Source: Salticus scenicus
Taxonomy: Eukaryota; Arthropoda; Arachnida; Araneae; Salticidae
Length of the DNA stretch: 64,000 nucleotides
Assembly (NCBI GenBank): GCA_963930645.1
Contig: OZ005660.1
Span: forward strand, 244,927,082-244,991,081
Direction: 5' to 3'
Within the stretch, counting starts at the first letter, position 1. Every line of letters starts with the position of its first letter. The position numbers were made by a program, and so were the translations under genes. Of this stretch, positions 11,029 to 21,969 are shown piece after piece. Below the pieces are notes generated by a model. That model saw nothing but the letters and a program-made list of their open reading frames with translations, made no database searches and was not told the DNA's origin.

Positions 11029-11271
11029 TAGCTAGGATCTCTTAGGAAGATGTTTTTAATCTGTATCATATAACTGAAAAAAAACCTGTGTACCATAGAA
11101 AAGCAATCTTACAGAAAGATGACATTTCAATAGAGGTCGTTTGGAAGTCATAATAAAGGCAAATGATTCTATAAATTGTATAATTTTAACTAATCATATA
11201 TACATTACTCTCCTATATAGTTTTTATTTTATAATTATTATGAGTTTATTTGAATTTTAAAAGCGTTTTAG

Positions 11272-11699
11272 TACAGTTGACTTGCATTATAACGACCCAA
11301 CACAATATAGCGACGTTTTGAAAAGTCCCGATTGACTTCCAATTAAGATAATGTTTTTTCATATTTGATATAACGACCAGGAAAAAACAACACTCTTTAT
11401 ATAACGACCCAGTAAACGACTGTGCTTCCTTCAATTTATAGTTTAAAATGTGATCTTTACTTAAAAGAAAAAGACAGAGAGAGAGAGAATCCGACGAATT
11501 TTACTTCATCGGGAAAATGAGATGCAGTTTGATGTTAACCTTTTAATCACATTTTACAAGCAGTATGTCATTTGCAACCATTATCAAACTATGTTTTAGG
11601 AAAAAGGCATCATTTGAAAAATTATTTTCGATTTATTTGATACAGAGCGACCCAAATTGAGTCGTCTCAATGGGGTCATTGTAACGCAAGTTGACTGTA
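11272..11699. mobile_element. pogo/Tigger-like MITE
   Basis: TA-flanked, with TIRs CAGTTGACTTGCATTATAAC and, from the right end, CAGTCAACTTGCGTTACAAT. The form CAGTNAACTNGC...TATAACGACC is typical of pogo/Tigger-type elements. No coding sequence; TATAACGACC motifs repeat inside the left half (near 11287, 11370 and 11400). Confidence 0.75.
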
Positions 11700-11737
11700 A
11701 TAAGTTTGGCTCATGGCGAGCTTGCATTGCGTTTTAT

Positions 11738-12030
11738 TAACCCTTTGAGTCCCAAGCAGCGCGATCCCACTGTTGAGATTTTATGCTGAGAAAACCCAGT
11801 TCAATTTATGAGTTACCTAACAAATACAAGAAGCGCTATTGCTCCGATTGGGATTCATCTATGTGAAATAAACAAAGCGCTATCATGCTGCTTGGTATTT
11901 CTCGACATAAAACAAGTGCTATCACGCTGCTTGGGTCTTTTCATACTCATTCAGAGAAAGCGCGGTTGCACTGTTTGGTATTTTTCGACAGTGTTTTTTC
12001 AATACTGTCTGAGCCTCAAACAGTTAGTAA
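11738..12030. repeat. Degenerate CTGCTTGG repeats after a TTAACCC end
   Basis: TTAACCCTTTGAGTCCC at 11738 looks like a piggyBac-type left end, but no matching right end was found. It is followed by four or five diverged repeats of AAGCGCTATCxxGCTGCTTGG spaced 50-60 bases apart (near 11832, 11875, 11910 and 11960). This could be an ancient one-ended remnant. Confidence 0.4.
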
Positions 12031-12251
12031 TTGTATGTTCAACAAGGTCGAAATGCTCTTGCGATAACTGTAGCAATATTACGGTTCTTGCTTTTTTGCT
12101 TTATTCTATATGTGTAAGAAAGTATTGGATTCCTGAAAAATTTCGATGGATTTACATGTTTTGATATGTCCTGAACACAATTTGACTATTTTTAGAAAAT
12201 GTCTATGTGTGTGTATATCACAAATTTTGTGGGTGCTGGTATCTAATGAGT

Positions 12252-12689
12252 CAGGGCCATGCTTAGGGGAGGGGGGGGGGACACTGGAGTGGTCGCCCAG
12301 GGAGGCTAACAGCTAGGGGCGGCTAAAAATGACAAAATTTCAGCTAAAAATTAGGTTTACTAAAAATGTTAGATTTTTTTAAATCCAGGATTGGATTGGA
12401 TTTGGGAATAAGGCCGATTGACTGCTGTAGGTGCTAGACCTGAGGGGGAGTGCCCTTCATGGGAGTCTTTGTAAGGGGTCCTAGCCCATAATTACACAAG
12501 TTTTGGAGAAAACCATGGAAAACTCCGATCGGCTAGGCCGACAAGCGCGACTTGGGATTGAACCCGGCACGTCATGTCTACCAGCTTTGAGCGCATAACC
12601 ACTCGACCGCTGGAGGCAATTTTAGTGCCTAGTATGGTGGCTAAAATCTTTTGCCTAGGAGGGCGGCTAAAAGTGTAGGCACGGCCCTG
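12252..12689. mobile_element. hAT MITE carrying a SINE
   Basis: Perfect 8-bp duplication TAATGAGT at 12244-12251 and 12690-12697. The ends are CAGGGCCATGCTTAG and the complement of CTAAAAGTGTAGGCACGGCCCTG. The 8-bp duplication and CAGGG termini are hAT features. No transposase. The interior from about 12385 to 12617 is an unrelated tRNA-derived SINE. Confidence 0.85.
12385..12617 (-). repeat. tRNA-derived SINE inside the hAT MITE
   Basis: On the minus strand it starts GCCTCCAGCGGTCGAGTGG, resembling a Ser/Leu tRNA head. It has a box B GGGTTCAATCCC and a body with AACCATGGTTTTC-like sequence in reverse, and it ends in an ATCCAATCCAATCC tail. A diverged relative is at 26150-26335. Transcription would be by RNA polymerase III. 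The family name is unknown to me. Confidence 0.6.
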
Positions 12690-12724
12690 TAATGAGTCAA
12701 TGAAGGAAATTTAAGTAATTAGTT

Positions 12725-13080
12725 GTAACCAGATCTAAACTGCTACTGATTAGATTTGGGGATCAATAACTCAGCAGGTGGTACTGTAATCTGTTTTTGT
12801 AAATTTTTAACATCACAGTATAGGACAATATTTTGTATAAATGTACGTGATGAGAGTTATTTTCAACGTGTGATTGAAAAATTGATATGAATTATCAATT
12901 TTATTAGCAGTAGACTAGTAAAAATGGGGAAAATGTGCATGTAAGAGCATCGCTTCCCCTCTTAGGGGGTGAAAGTTTTCAATACGAGTATTTTTCAAAA
13001 GAACTCATGAATACCTTTAAAACGAATGGTTGAAGCATAGATCTATGGTAATTTAAAACTACTTTTTTCCCCCATTAAAA
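12725..13080 (-). repeat. Interspersed repeat, relative of 43430-44260
   Basis: The reverse complement resembles the two-unit repeat at 43.4-44.3 kb. Shared landmarks are TTTAAAACGAATGGTTGAA, GATTAGATTTGGGGATCAAT, a CCCCTNTTAGGGGG hairpin, and ATAGGACAATATTTTGTATAAATGTA. Non-coding. Confidence 0.6.
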
Positions 13081-13206
13081 ATATATATATATATATGTCT
13101 TTAGATGTTAGCACAAAATTGACTTCTTTTCGGCATTTAGACTTATATACATCTGACAGAAAAAATAGTCTGCATTCGTCAGTCAAAATAATTTTAATAT
13201 ACAGTC

Positions 13207-14531
13207 CAGAGGTCTGCACGGGCCCAATTTTTGAATTTGCTCACGAGCCGAGCTGGGCTTAAAATTTTTTTCAGGCTCGGGTTCAGTTTTTTTTTTGTGT
13301 GTATATTCGGGCCGGGCCCGAATCTTTTTCTGGTTTCCTCGTTAATCAACAAAAAAGGAAAATGATAAAATATTTCTTCAGTCATTTATTTTACGTAATT
13401 TTACAGGCTGGTATGTCATATAAAGTTCTATTTTGTTAAAAAAGTGTCTGTAACCTCAATTTAATTGTCTATCAGTCTGTCTGCCCGAAATCTGATCTTT
13501 CGCAAATATTTTTAGCATGCCTCGAAATTAATATATTTTATTTAAAGTAATATTAAATGGTTTCCTATTCAAAATAGTATACATGTCACAACCAGTTTGC
13601 GTACATGTACATAACAAAATAAATTAGATACATTACTGTGTATAAGGCTTTGTTTCTTATGATCTGTAGAGTTTAGGTGGTATGAAGGCTATAAAAATCT
13701 TTCCGCTGTAACTTTTTCTCCAAGGCTCCTTTTCTCCAGTGGACGAAAGTAGCATTATTTTTATCATGGACAAAAGCAACTTTTCTATTGAATTTGGTTG
13801 GATTAACATTAAAGTTTTGTTTACCGGAGCACATGAAAGATTCAGATACATTACGTTATATAAGAGGAAATGGTTGAAAGTGCATTTTCAGTAGTATTAA
13901 CCATTTTAAATACCTTCCTATTCTTTAACCGCATTTCTTGTGACCATGGAAGCCTCTGCGCAAGTGCGGATTGAACGAGTCCAGTGTTAAAATAGGGGTG
14001 ACTGAGAGAAAACAAGCGATAAGGGAACACCGAATAACGGTATGTTTGCCAAATAACTATCTCTTGGGCAATTTTGCATTCCTCCAAACTTTTGGACTCG
14101 ACCTCACTGCTAGTCGTAGGAAACGTGGTCGCACTATATATTGTTTGATAAATGCTAATATTTTCGATTTGACTTTGTGCCTTCTCTATAATAATGAATT
14201 TCTGTTTATATATAATTGTCTTGTACAATTTCAGCGGTTTTGTTAAAGAACGTACTATTGTTTGGTTATGTAAAACCTCTGCAAAACACATACTAAAAAT
14301 CCTTTTCATAGAAAGGCATTCATTTTTTTTTTTGTTGTTGTTGTTATTTTACATATTTTTGAATCGGGTCGGGCCTGATTTTATCGATTTTTGCCGGGCC
14401 GGACCATACACCTTTAAAAAATAAACGGGCCCAGGCACATTTTTCGACTTCATAACGGCCCGGGCCGGGTAAGCAAAGTTTTCGTACGGGCCGGGCCCGG
14501 ACCTTGATATTCCGGCCCGTGCTGACCTCTA
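13207..14531. mobile_element. hAT element with GGGCCGGGCCCGG ends
   Basis: Perfect 8-bp duplication ATACAGTC at 13199-13206 and 14532-14539. The ends are CAGAGGTCTGCACGGGCC and the complement of GGCCCGTGCTGACCTCTA. About 200 bp at each end is rich in GGGCCGGGCCC, in contrast to the AT-rich centre. I could not identify a transposase in the open frames of the interior. The right-hand target copy is the first bases of the pogo-like MITE at 14533, so the hAT inserted into that MITE. Confidence 0.85.
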
Positions 14532-14532
14532 A

Positions 14533-14676
14533 TACAGTCGAACCTCGTTAACGTGAACTATTTCTACAATCCCTGTCAAAATGATTTGTTACTGTGTTAC
14601 TGATAGCATGAACTACTGAGATCATGAACAAATTTCTTATCCCCCTTGAGATTCACATTAACGAGGTTCGACTGTA
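14533..14676. mobile_element. Small palindromic pogo-like MITE
   Basis: The ends TACAGTCGAACCTCGTTAAC and their complement (GTTAACG-like, with one substitution) are bounded by TA. Length is 144 bp with no coding. Its left end overlaps the target duplication of the hAT element next to it, which dates the MITE as older. Confidence 0.8.
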
Positions 14677-14724
14677 TAATAATTTAATAAATAACACTGC
14701 TCGGCTTGAAAATTGCCCCCAACA

Positions 14725-15215
14725 CCATTTTGGCAAATTCTTATGTAAAAATGACCTCATGATGCCCATTTTGCCCTATCACCCACAATTTTTTAGAGAC
14801 AGCCACCTATTATTATCACTTTTCGGTGATTTTGTGGCTATAAATTTGATTTTTAGGGGGAGGGAGAAGGATTATTTTAACTGTTAAATATCTTCTGAGA
14901 GGCTACAGAGTTGGAAAATTCTAAAACATGAATATTTGCGGCAAGGGGAAAATTTAGGGGGGGTATTTATCACTGAAATTGTGTATTGCATTTCTTATAT
15001 TTTTTTTAACCTATTATTAATGTTATTAAATAAACTTTATGTTTTTTGGCATTAAATTAATTCTCTTTCATTCTCCAAATCAAATTCATAGTCATAAAAT
15101 TACCAAACGGTGATAAAAATTGAGGAAGGGGTGTTTTTAGAAAACAGTGGGTGACTGAGCAAAATAAGTCATATTCAGAAGGTTATTTTACACAAGAATC
15201 CATTAGCAAGAATGG
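14725..15215. repeat. Fold-back element with about 140-bp arms
   Basis: The left arm, 14725-14860, is the diverged reverse complement of 15065-15215. Shared landmarks on the arms are TTCTTATGTAAAATAACC, TATCACCCAC and TATCACCGTTTGGTAATTTTNTG. The 200-bp centre is unrelated AT-rich sequence. No coding; target duplication not resolved. Confidence 0.65.
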
Positions 15216-15938
15216 TATCAGAGCTTAGATTTTTTTTTGCAGCGCAATGTACCTTGTAATGCCTGAATTAATATAAAATTATAAAGAAGAAAGTCATGTG
15301 GTGGTCATAATATATACTAGTTTTGACAACAATTTTAAGATTAAATAAACAGACACTGGTTGAGAGATTCTGATTTTGAAGCTAGTAGACCGGATGTGTT
15401 AGCTTCTGTATCAGGTCATATTCATCGACCTATTCAGAGATTTCTTTGAATTATGATAGTAATTGCTTTGAAATTTTATTTATTATGGATGTATACTTTT
15501 TCAAAGATTTTAAATTATCAATATTTTGTTTCAAAAGCCACATAATACTAATAATAAATTTGTCCAAACAATCTAATTTAGCAACAAAATCCTATTTTTA
15601 ACCCAGACTTCGCTTCAATACGTATTTATTTATTTATTTTTTTTAATTCTGTAATAGACTTTCTTATTGTGCAAAATTCCAGGCAGTCTTCAGAAAATGG
15701 TAATGAAGCTTTTTATTCCTTCCTACTTTTGAGAGAAAAAAATATTTTGATTTAAACTGTTTTTAAAAGCTTTTAGTCTTAATAAAAAAAAAAAGGGGGA
15801 TCGAGTACATATTAAGCGGTTCAATCACTGTTAAATTTTCGGCCAACAATAATAGCGCCAATACTGCAAAGTAGTCGTGCAGCAAGCTAGAGCAAAAAAA
15901 AAGCATTATGGATAAATAACAGAGGAACATTATCCACT

Positions 15939-16094
15939 GCCTCATTTTGGCTACTTGGCGATTGCCATGTATTTGTTTAAGTCACAGATTAAGACCCTTA
16001 ATCAATGGTTGATGTATTACCAATTCGGAATTGATAATATGTAAACAAATACTTGGCAATTGCCAAGGTGTTAAATTGCCAAAGTGAGGCATTG
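15939..16094. mobile_element. Palindromic MITE, TGCCTCA ends
   Basis: The ends TGCCTCATTTTGGC and GCCAAAGTGAGGCA are inverted repeats. Inner arms CTTGGCGATTGCCATGTATTTGTTTA mirror across a short centre. About 156 bp, no coding, and no clear target duplication. Confidence 0.65.
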
Positions 16095-18055
16095 AAACAC
16101 GTTCAGTTCGATTCTGGCTCATTTAATTTCAAATGCAGGAATCTGATAAATTTGTTACAAAGCTGTTGTTTGCTTTCTTTTCGTTTTAAATTTACAAATT
16201 TTGTACAATGTTTAAAAACAGACAATGCCTTTAATCTAGAAAATAATTTTAGAGCAAAAACTAAAATAAATATTAAAAAAAAATAAATAACTGTTAGCTT
16301 TTATATTTTTATTATTAGAAAAAATAAGAAAAAAAAAATTTGAATTTTACAACATATTTTTCACCAAACAATATGGTTTTATTTAATTAATTTTTTTTTT
16401 AGTTCCAAATACACTTTCTGCATTATAAATTTTTAAAAATAGCTATTAAAATAGACTCTTGTGAAAAAATTAATTTACACACTTCAAGTTAAATTAATTA
16501 GTGAGGGTATGTTTACTTTCACTTTTTGTTTAAGTACAATTATATGTTGATATTCTAGAATCGAGCTAAAATATTCATTTTTATAAATTGAAAGTAAAAG
16601 TTATACAGTAACGAATGTTATTTTTAAATTTTAATACTGAAAATTCATCGAGTTTTGGAAATATATTAAGTATCTACATTGAAAACAAGAATTTTCATTA
16701 AATTTTGAAATTAAAGAAAATTGTGTATAATTTTGAGATATCAATAAATTTTTCTCATAAATATCCTCTCATGAACAAAACATTTTGTAGTTAATGATAT
16801 GAGTGAATTAATTTTCTTGCATAATCATGTTCGTCATGCACAATGAATACCAAAAACGAACTATATTAGACATTTTTACATTAATACATATGGCTGATCT
16901 ATTCAGTTTATTATACAAAAAGCTTTGAAAATTAAATTTCATTTAATAAAAAATTAAGGCTGTCCTAAGCACTGTTTTACGAAAAAATAAATCAAAGTGA
17001 TAAATAAATGTTCCCATGAAATTATGCATTCCTTCAGATCAAGATTATAATTAGGAACAATTTTGTTGACTTAGCTTTTTTCTCTTCAATATTATATTAC
17101 TAATTTAGCTTTTTTCTCTCCAATATTATATTACTAATTTAGCATAAAACCTTTTATTTCTTGCTGTATTATGATTTTTCAATACAATTTTATGGAAAGT
17201 TAAATTACTTCTATATATACATCTTTTTTTTATCAGCAAAAATAAATTAGATTTTTTTTAACTACTGGGTTTATTTTGATTTTTCTGATATTTGGCTGTA
17301 ATTCAACACTAGTCAAAATTTATTATTACTGAACTATAGACAGACGTTCATTAACGGTTCAGTTAAGCATCAGTAGTGCAGAATACAATTGAAGAGCTTA
17401 GTGGATGAGCATATTAAATGAAAAGTTTAGTACATTTGAGAAATTAAACAGTAAAGAGATAATAGAGTAGTCAGAAACGATACACATAATAATTTCCTGC
17501 ACCGACATCTGTGTTAACTTAATGTTCTATATTTAAAAGAGAACATAATAAGCTCTTGCAGACATCTAATGTTTCTCAAAAATGTCAATATGTTCATGCA
17601 CTTCACTCTTCAATTGAAAGAAATAAAACACTTGGCCCTTTTACTGTTTATTTATCATATTCGATAGCCAAATAATGATGTAAATAAACTATTATTTCTC
17701 CATATTATTAAAAATGTCCAGAACAATTTTGTTTATTATTTATATTTAATGCAATTGTCAACAATCCCTGTTTACCAAATTCGGCAGTAAGATAACAATG
17801 TTAATAATAAACTATTATGTCATCATATTATTAAAATCAATCACGACAATTTCTGCGTCCATAAAAATTGGCGTGACCAAATTTAACAACTCTAGAAATA
17901 TATTTACTGATTTTTTTAAACTGCCGAAATAAAGAAAACAACAGTTATTGTTTTTTAACAAAAGGTGAGATGAGTAGAGCATCTTCTTTTCTAAATGATT
18001 AATTCCCTATGAAATAAACCAAGTAAATTTTATTATTTCAAAAATATTTTATTTA
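16095..18055. other. AT-rich non-coding stretch
   Basis: No credible gene. It holds a 41-bp direct duplication at 17071-17152 (TTAGCTTTTTTCTCTYCAAT and following). It also holds a diverged repeat of about 120 bp around 17655-17860 with the motif TAAACTATTATNTCNNCATA. Otherwise I see nothing. Confidence 0.5.
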
Positions 18056-18059
18056 AAAA

Positions 18060-18749
18060 GGACCAAACTATTATCTTATGGACATAACAATGCAAGATGT
18101 TGGGAATCACTATACTGCTGTCATGCTTAGAGGATTGAAATCTCCATAGAAACAAATTGTTGCACATGATATTACTGGGCATTCATGTTCTGGCCCTAAA
18201 ATGAAGGAATTGCTGTGTGCAACAATTGATGCTGTGAGGGCAGTAGGTCTAACAGTCAAAGCTTCAACCTCAGATATGGGAAACAACAATAAAGCTCTGT
18301 GGAAATCCCTGAGTGTCTCTGTAACCAGATCCACAAGAAATACGACGTATCATGTAAACGACTCAGATGCAATTCACTCAGTGGCAGATGTTCCCCACCT
18401 ATTAAAAAATATGAGAAATGCTTTTCTTTCATAAACTTTGATCATACCAGATGACATATGTCTTCAGCAATCTCTTCTCTCCAAATTCGTTTCATCGAAT
18501 TACGTAAAGAATTTATGGAAATCTGAAGTGGAATCTGATACTGGCTTAAGATCACTCCATCACTTAAATAAAGAGCAGTTATTTCCTTCACATTTCATGC
18601 TTCAGCTGTACGACTGTTTTCTGTGAAAACAGCTGGAGTTTTAGAAAAGGCTGTTAGTTGTTTAAAACAAATTTCAAAAGAGGCTCTTACAACAGCTTGG
18701 TTTATCCGACTAATTAATGAATGGTTTACGTTAATGACAGCCAGGCATC

Positions 18750-18780
<31 letters not shown>

Positions 18781-19630
18781 GGAATAACTGTAAGCAATCA
18801 AGCAGAAAATTTTCAGTTCCTCGAAAATTTTATCCATGTCATGCAAAATATGGATCTCATCAAAAGATGGAAACCTTTGCAAACAGGCATGATAATGTCT
18901 TTGTTAAGTGTCATAAATTTGACAATTGAAATGTTCAAAACAGGTTATACTTTTTTTTTGCCTGGACGGCTGAGTCAAGACGCTTTGGAAAATATTTTCT
19001 CCCAAATAAGAAAAATCTGGTTCAAAGCCAACTGCTCTACAAACCCGTAGGTCATTAAAATTAATCTTCGTTTCACAGTTTATTTCTAATATGAAAGATA
19101 CAAATTATTTTATAGGCAGTGATTCCCATCTGCTTGATTTTTCTAAACAAAATCTCAATTTGCCTACAATTACTAGGGAAAGTAATCTTTCAATATCTAA
19201 TTCAATTCCAACTTCAGCTGCAGAGGAAAACGGTAAATTTTATATTGCAAGTTCAACTCTCAATGCAGTTTTAAAATTGAAACTGTGTTCATTTTGTACT
19301 GAAGCAGTAACAAATGCTATAGATATACAAACATGGATGTGCCACCACACAGGAAGTTACTTATTCAGTATTGTAATGGGTGGACATAAAGTAGCAACAC
19401 CTGGCATTTATAGGATATGCCGTGAAGCAGAGAGAAAAATTCAGATAAATAAAGAAAACCTAGTAAAATTAGAAGCACCAACAGATGATCAGTTTATCTC
19501 TGAAATTAAAGATAATTGTGACAATGTCAATATGCTGCTCGTTAAGGGAAAAAATTATAACTCACTATTTAATTGTACGATGCAAAGGCATAAAAAATCA
19601 CTTTATAAAAAAAAAAAAAAAGTTTGAAGT
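18060..19630 (+). pseudogene. P-element/THAP9-like transposase core
   Basis: Several plus-strand frames together spell a P-type transposase core. It starts near MLRGLKSP.KQIVAHDITG (stop inside), then KMKELLCATIDAVRAVGLTV, ASTSDMGNNNKALWKSL, VADVPHLLKNMRN and KLW-like KNLWKSEVESDTGLRSLHHL. Then come TAWFIRLINEWFTLMTARHQ, a stretch from 18785 with MIMSLLSVINLTIEMF, and FFLPGRLSQDALENIFSQIR. The last is the conserved region of P and THAP9 proteins. Stops at several points and a poly(A) tract of about 30 bases at 18750-18777 break it. It lies between minus-strand THAP and coiled-coil exons, hence inverted relative to them. Confidence 0.8.
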
Positions 19631-19784
19631 TTCTCACGCCTTTGCTTCTGTTGCCCCCCCCCCCCAAAAAAAAAAAAAAAAAAAAAAAATATTGCCTAAT
19701 TTCCGCATGTAAAAATGTTGTCCTTTAAATAATTAATCCTCCTAAGTAAGTTTTATCAGCATAGTGTTTTTCTAAATTTGACCA

Positions 19785-19961
19785 GAAATGTTTGCCGGAT
19801 CTTGAAGCAGCAGAAAGAAATGATTGAAGATAAGCACTTTCTTATTGAATTTCTTCTTTTAGTTTTGCATTTTCTGACTTTAAATCCATGGTATCCTATT
19901 TTAAGTTTCTATTTTCCTCTTCAAGAAGAGCAGTTTTTCTCCGCAAGTCATCATTTTGAGC
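19785..19961 (-). pseudogene. P-type transposase coiled-coil exon
   Basis: On the minus strand, after the acceptor TATTTGTAG|G at 19963-19962, the frame reads QNDDLRRKTALLEEENRNLK, stop, then MDLKSENAKLKEEIQ, stop, ESAYLQSFLS. The heptad-like leucine and charged pattern matches the oligomerisation coiled coil that follows the THAP domain in P-type transposases. Two in-frame stops show decay. Confidence 0.6.
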
Positions 19962-20113
19962 CTACAAATAAAAAGAAATATTTTTCAGTTATAAAATCAA
20001 TATGATCATTGAGCTAAATTATTATTTTTTAAAGCACATTTAAACCATCAAATCATCTAATTTGATTTTTTTTTTTTTTTTTAGAATAATACATAATACA
20101 ATTGTTAAAAAAA

Positions 20114-20265
20114 ATAATCTGGTGTGTCACTCACACAACTTTCTCTTACCCTGAAATTTAATACTATAAATACAGGTTGCAGATTAAGAGGTAAGATAAC
20201 GAGTACTATTATGTAAACCTGTGTTAAACAATTCAAATCAGGCTTCGGAAGAGTTTTATATGATA
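20114..20265 (+). repeat. Interspersed repeat, pair of 31838-32050
   Basis: Starts AATCTGGTGTGTCACTCACACAACTTTCTCTTAC and shares the later landmark AGGTAAGATAA...CAGGYTTNGGAANANTTTTA with the copy at 31.8 kb. Non-coding. A TC start after an A would fit a Helitron-like left end, but I see no CTAG terminus, so this is only a guess. Confidence 0.5.
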
Positions 20266-21232
20266 ATTAGTTCTGTGTGAGGGGGGCTGGTGCCCCCTCA
20301 GGTGACTCCCCTTGGCTTTTGGAACATTAAGGAATTAATGACTGTATACATAAAGTAATAGAAATCATTAAACAGATGTTTTTTAAAACTTGAAAAAGTA
20401 GCATAAATTCTTAGTATAATTCAATAGTTTCTGCGTCATCGAAATTTTGAGATAATAAAATTAAACCAATTGTCTTTTAAGAATTTATAATGAAATATTA
20501 AATTTAATGTACAATTTACTTATTTTACGTTATGTATTCCTTAAACATTTTTTTCATTCTACATAAAAGTGTATGCATCAAATATTAAACAATTTTAATC
20601 TTCAATTTGTTAAAAAATATATATCATATTAAATACTCATATAAACTAAATCATTTACTGATGCATAATCCAGTGGCGATTGTGAATGTATGAAAAAATA
20701 CCCAAAATTTTAGCGAGAAAAAGCTTTTGTATGAGTACAGAACATAACTTATTACAGATAAGTCCAATCCTCTCATTGTGAAAAATGTTAATTTTAATTA
20801 GGTTTAGCAATCGTATTAATTTGATATTTAGTCTTATTTTAAGAATACTGGAAAAACTGGAACTCTGACACTGAAAACTAAAAACTACCTGAAATCAGAT
20901 TAACTGTCTGAACACAATCACTCCTGAAAATCTTATTGTTTAATTAATACATATACAAAAACAAAATCCTTGTATTTTATGTGTTCAGCCTATTATTTAT
21001 AATTTAATAACCTCGCTAGCATCGCCTTTAATATATAGGTTGTACAAATTTGTAAACATTGGCGAAAAAATACATAAAAATGCTGCAGGTAGTTTATAAA
21101 ATTCCATAAACGAAATATCATATTTTGCAACTTTTTTTTTTTTTTCAATACAGTTTGGATTTTAAACAGGATCTTATGTTTTTAAAAATAGTTTTAAGCA
21201 TTATGAATGTAATAATACTTACATGACGAAGT
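20266..21232. other. AT-rich non-coding spacer
   Basis: Only short frames and a poly(T) tract near 21130. On the THAP-to-coiled-coil reading it would be intron of the minus-strand transposase gene. Confidence 0.4.
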
Positions 21233-21355
21233 TCAGCTCGTGGTCCAGAAACCCAGCCATGTCTTCCACAATTAATAATCCATTTTCGTATTCTTTCCAC
21301 ATTCTAGTTCTGTTTTTAGAATGACTAGTGCAGTTAGGGGCAGAACAATAACCCA
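21233..21355 (-). pseudogene. THAP-domain exon of the P-type element
   Basis: On the minus strand, after acceptor TTCTATTTCAG, the frame reads GYCSAPNCTSHSKNRTRMW (C-x4-C of a THAP domain). After a frame change it reads KWIINCGRHGWVSGPRAELRH, the RKKW...W part of the domain. It ends at CAT|GTAAGT, a strong donor. The middle of the domain (F-x-F-P) is missing or scrambled. Lying about 190 bp inside the right terminal repeat and pointing inward, it fits the 5' part of a P-type transposase gene. Confidence 0.6.
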
Positions 21356-21652
21356 CTGAAATAGAATATAGCTGCAAAAGAATATTAACGATTACCGAAG
21401 CCCCGAAACTAACGTAACACTAATCGACCGTGAAAACAGCTGTAATTTTTAATCATCATTCATCAAAAGACCTTGGCATATAACCTTGGCTCATGCCTTG
21501 GCTGAAGTTAAAAGCTAACAGTTATGGCAACCCCCGACTCTCATGACGGACTTGACGTACAAATGGCGGCGAATGATCCAGCCTGTTATATAGTAGTCTT
21601 AGCCGCCATTGCTAGCCGATGTTTAGTTTCACATATATTTATTGAAAAAAAA

Positions 21653-21811
21653 ATGAATAAATCCGGTAAAAAAGATAACACATACTGTTGTGTGCTCCAG
21701 TGTAACTCCAAAGGACCAAGAAATCCAGAATTAAGCTTCCATTTATTTCCAAATGACAAATTTAAAATTTCAGTTGCTTCGACTAATGGTAGTTATGAAT
21801 TAATCAGATGA
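21653..21811 (+). CDS. THAP-domain N-terminal fragment
   Basis: The first ATG at 21653 gives MNKSGKKDNTYCCVLQCNSK, then GPRNPELSFHLFPND, the C-x4-C (CVLQC) and F-H-x-F-P signature of a THAP domain of the P/THAP9 type. Similarity ends after LFPND, where AAATTTAAAATTTCAG follows. The frame then runs to a stop at 21809 without the RKKW motif. It lies just outside the right end of the 12.9-kb composite and reads away from it, so it belongs to another gene or element. A truncated copy seems more likely than a working gene. Confidence 0.5.
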   Translation: MNKSGKKDNTYCCVLQCNSKGPRNPELSFHLFPNDKFKISVASTNGSYELIR

Positions 21812-21969
21812 TTTGAAACTAATATTTGTTCAGCTTCAGTTAAAATTCTACTTCCGATCGAACTTTGAATAAACTGAAATATTTTTTTCCAAATAGTACG
21901 ATAGATAGACGTGGCTGTAATATTTAGTAACAACAAGAGCTGAATAAGCGCCATCTATCGATCATTACA

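Larger units (their letters stand above)
8662..21601. mobile_element. 12.9-kb P-superfamily composite element
   Basis: Bounded by 59-bp inverted repeats (8662-8720 and 21543-21601) that differ at one base and start TAAGACTACTATATAACAGG. GCCGCC is directly repeated just outside (8656-8661 and 21602-21607). The P superfamily typically makes 8-bp duplications, so a 6-bp one may be decayed or imprecise. Inside are THAP and coiled-coil exons on the minus strand and a P/THAP9 transposase core on the plus strand. Many nested insertions account for much of its length. That these two termini belong to a single insertion event is inference from the TIR match and flanking repeat. Confidence 0.65.

Noticed and set aside
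13851..14309. 152-codon minus frame as the hAT transposase
   Set aside because: It lacks the hAT DDE or C-terminal dimerisation motifs and looks like AT-rich random translation.
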